From NCBI GenBank assembly GCA_019635795.1, contig JAHBYV010000002.1:62001-126000 (forward strand): a DNA stretch of 64,000 nucleotides, in the 5' to 3' direction. Shown here piece after piece: positions 61,044 through 64,000 of the stretch (position 1 is its first letter; the number at the start of each line of letters is the position of its first letter). The notes under the pieces are model-generated. The model was not told the origin of the DNA. It saw only the letters and a list, made by a program, of their open reading frames with translations, and ran no database searches. The translations under genes were made by a program, and so were the position numbers. This DNA comes from Rhizobiaceae bacterium (lineage in GTDB: Bacteria; Pseudomonadota; Alphaproteobacteria; Rhizobiales; Rhizobiaceae).

Positions 61044-61931
61044 ATGGATTCTGGTTCTGGTATAGATCATCTCGTTTTGCCGGTGGCAGACCTTGACGAC
61101 GCGCAACGGCGCTATCGCGCACTTGGGTTTACTGTCGCGCCCGTTGGGCAGCATCCGTTCGGCACTGCAAATTGTTGCGTATATTTTGAGGACGGCACAT
61201 TTCTTGAGCCGCTGGCGATTGCCGATGAAAATGCCGCAAGGACTGCAATTGCAGACGGTAACGCTTTTGTGCAGGGCGACGCCAACTATCGCGCGCACTC
61301 GGGCGGAGAAGGGCTGGCTGGAATCGTGCTGGCAACCAATGACGCGAAGAAAGATGATGCAAGGTTCAGGGCCGCACATATAACGGGCGGATCGATCCTC
61401 GATTTTTCTCGTGCTGTTGTAGACAAAGCGGGGCGGACCGGAACGGCATCCTTTCGCCTTGCGTTTGCGCGCGACCCGCTTTCTCCGGCACCATTCTTCT
61501 TTTCATGCCAGCGAGTGAAAGCGCCGAAGGTGGACCGAGCTGCTCTGCAGCATCACCGTAACGCGGTGACCGGATTGCGTGGCGTCATTTTATTGGCGCA
61601 GCAACCGCACGCCCACCGGGGATTTCTGGAAGCGTTCTTCAGAACGACCGCGTTACGAGAATCCCGCCAATGTCTGGTATTCCAGCTCCCGAACGCCGAA
61701 ATAACTGTAGCGACGCCGGAATTTATGGCTGAGCGCTGGGGTATTGAACTTGCTCAAAGCCGTGTCGAAGGACTTGATCCGGTGGGCGTTGTTTTCGCGG
61801 CTACTGACATTGCGGCGCTTGGCAGCCTTTTCAACGCCGATTCAATAGCCTATCTGGCGCGAGGTAACGCACTTGTCGCGCCACCTGCCACCGGGCAGGG
61901 TGCGACCTTTATTTTTGAGGCAAGCTCATGA
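61044..61931 (+). CDS. VOC-family (Glyoxalase_3-like) protein
   Basis: Protein of 295 residues starting IDHLVLPVADLDDAQRRYRALGFTVAPVGQHPFGTANCCVYFEDGTFLEPL, the vicinal-oxygen-chelate pattern, with a second, degenerate half. Function unknown. Overlaps kdsA by four bases. Confidence 0.88.
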   Translation: MDSGSGIDHLVLPVADLDDAQRRYRALGFTVAPVGQHPFGTANCCVYFEDGTFLEPLAIADENAARTAIADGNAFVQGDANYRAHSGGEGLAGIVLATNDAKKDDARFRAAHITGGSILDFSRAVVDKAGRTGTASFRLAFARDPLSPAPFFFSCQRVKAPKVDRAALQHHRNAVTGLRGVILLAQQPHAHRGFLEAFFRTTALRESRQCLVFQLPNAEITVATPEFMAERWGIELAQSRVEGLDPVGVVFAATDIAALGSLFNADSIAYLARGNALVAPPATGQGATFIFEASS

Positions 61932-62764
61932 CCGGGCCGAACCACACCGTAACAGTTGGAAACGTGACTTTCTCGAACGATGCGCCGCTATCCCTGATTG
62001 CTGGCCCATGCCAACTCGAATCGCGCCAGCACGCGTTCGACATGGCCGGAGCACTTCTGGAAATGACAAACCGCTTCGGCATCGGACTGGTCTATAAATC
62101 CAGCTTCGACAAGGCGAACCGCACTTCTTTAAATGCAACGCGCGGAGCGGGTCTTGATGCTTCGCTGCCCATTTTCGCCGATTTGCGCAAGGAGTTCGGC
62201 GTGCCGATCATCACGGACGTCCACACCGCCGAGCAATGCGCAATCGTTGCCAAGGTGGTGGACATTTTGCAGGTGCCCGCATTCCTGTCGCGTCAAACGG
62301 ATATGCTGGTGGCTGCTGCTGCCACTGGCAAGGTTGTAAATGTCAAAAAAGGTCAGTTCCTCGCACCGTGGGACATGAAAAATGTCGTGGCGAAGATCAC
62401 CGAATCCGGCAATCCAAACGTCCTCGTTACCGAAAGGGGTGTGTCGTTCGGTTATAACACCCTTGTTTCGGACATGCGAGCACTGCCCATTATGGCCGAG
62501 ATTGGCGCACCCGTAATTTTTGACGCGACCCACTCAGTGCAACAACCGGGCGGGCAGGGTGGCTCTTCCGGAGGTGAACGCCGGTTTGTGAAAACGCTTG
62601 CCTCGGCCGCCGTTGCGGTTGGTGTTGCGGGCATATTCATCGAAACCCATGACGACCCAGATCATTCAGCATCCTCCGACGGGCCAAACATGGTTCCGTT
62701 GAAGGATATGCCGGAACTGCTGGAAAAGCTCATGGCGCTTGATCGCGTGGCAAAAGGGAAATAG
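61928..62764 (+). CDS. kdsA: 3-deoxy-8-phosphooctulonate synthase
   Basis: KDO-8-phosphate synthase of 278 residues, which condenses phosphoenolpyruvate and arabinose 5-phosphate for lipopolysaccharide. Visible motifs: LIAGPCQLESRQHAFDMA, YKSSFDKANRTS, VPIITDVHTAEQC, LSRQTDM, KKGQFLAPWDMKN, DATHSVQQPGG, ETHDDPDHS. Confidence 0.97.
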   Translation: MTGPNHTVTVGNVTFSNDAPLSLIAGPCQLESRQHAFDMAGALLEMTNRFGIGLVYKSSFDKANRTSLNATRGAGLDASLPIFADLRKEFGVPIITDVHTAEQCAIVAKVVDILQVPAFLSRQTDMLVAAAATGKVVNVKKGQFLAPWDMKNVVAKITESGNPNVLVTERGVSFGYNTLVSDMRALPIMAEIGAPVIFDATHSVQQPGGQGGSSGGERRFVKTLASAAVAVGVAGIFIETHDDPDHSASSDGPNMVPLKDMPELLEKLMALDRVAKGK

Positions 62765-62809
62765 CCAAGCGGCCAAAGCCGTTGCGTTTTCTGACGCCCA
62801 CGCTAATAG

Positions 62810-64000
<1,191 letters not shown>

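Overview
The window is a piece of alphaproteobacterial chromosome with a 43.6 kb integrative and conjugative element (ICE) inserted in it. The flanking genes (PBP1A end, OmpR-type two-component pair, cytochrome b561, CspA on the left; tctCBA, a DgcA-like epimerase, STAS-MlaE permease, CobT-like protein, PleC/PdhS-type kinase, GST, Lrp, kdsA, eno on the right) read like Hyphomicrobiales, probably near Brucella/Ochrobactrum/Pseudochrobactrum. That placement is from protein resemblance only. The ICE is visibly more GC-rich than the flanks.

The ICE (about 5152-48747) sits inside the anticodon loop of a host tRNA-Leu(UAA) gene. The 3' half of that gene is at 5108-5161 and the 5' half at 48738-48779, both on the minus strand, and a 10 bp core is repeated at the two junctions. 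Neither ICE end rebuilds the tRNA. Instead the ICE carries its own tRNA-Leu(UAA) at 48258-48576, just inside the right end. That gene is interrupted at the U34/A35 position by a 232 nt group IC3 self-splicing intron, which is the same anticodon-loop position as the integration core. The element therefore appears to destroy the host tRNA, replace it, and keep the replacement from being an integration target.

ICE layout from left to right: tyrosine integrase; HigB/HigA-type toxin-antitoxin; a Mrr-like nuclease with a TIGR02391-type protein; a cassette bracketed by about 150 bp direct repeats that holds a zinc-hook (RloC-like) ATPase, a PIN-like nuclease and a zinc-ribbon/membrane pair; radC and small ICE backbone genes; DUF932, a long ParB, a DUF1232 protein and DUF736; a type II (macro-domain) Thoeris operon with an XRE regulator; DUF2958, DUF2285 and AlpA-like genes; repA with three 17 bp iterons, parA and a RHH partner; DUF2840, traF and a VirD2-type relaxase; an arsenic methylation and efflux operon (padR, arsP, a CCAVRIEEV-repeat small protein, arsM, aqpS-like); a LysR regulator; and the type IV secretion block (eexN, traG, copG-like, trbBCDEJ, eexN/trbK-like, trbLFGI, DUF2274). 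The backbone resembles Tn4371-type ICEs, but the integration site is different.

The genes divide into movement (int, relaxase, traG/trb), maintenance (repA/iterons, parA/parB, toxin-antitoxin, tRNA replacement), phage defence (nuclease pair, ATPase/PIN pair, Thoeris) and arsenic detoxification.
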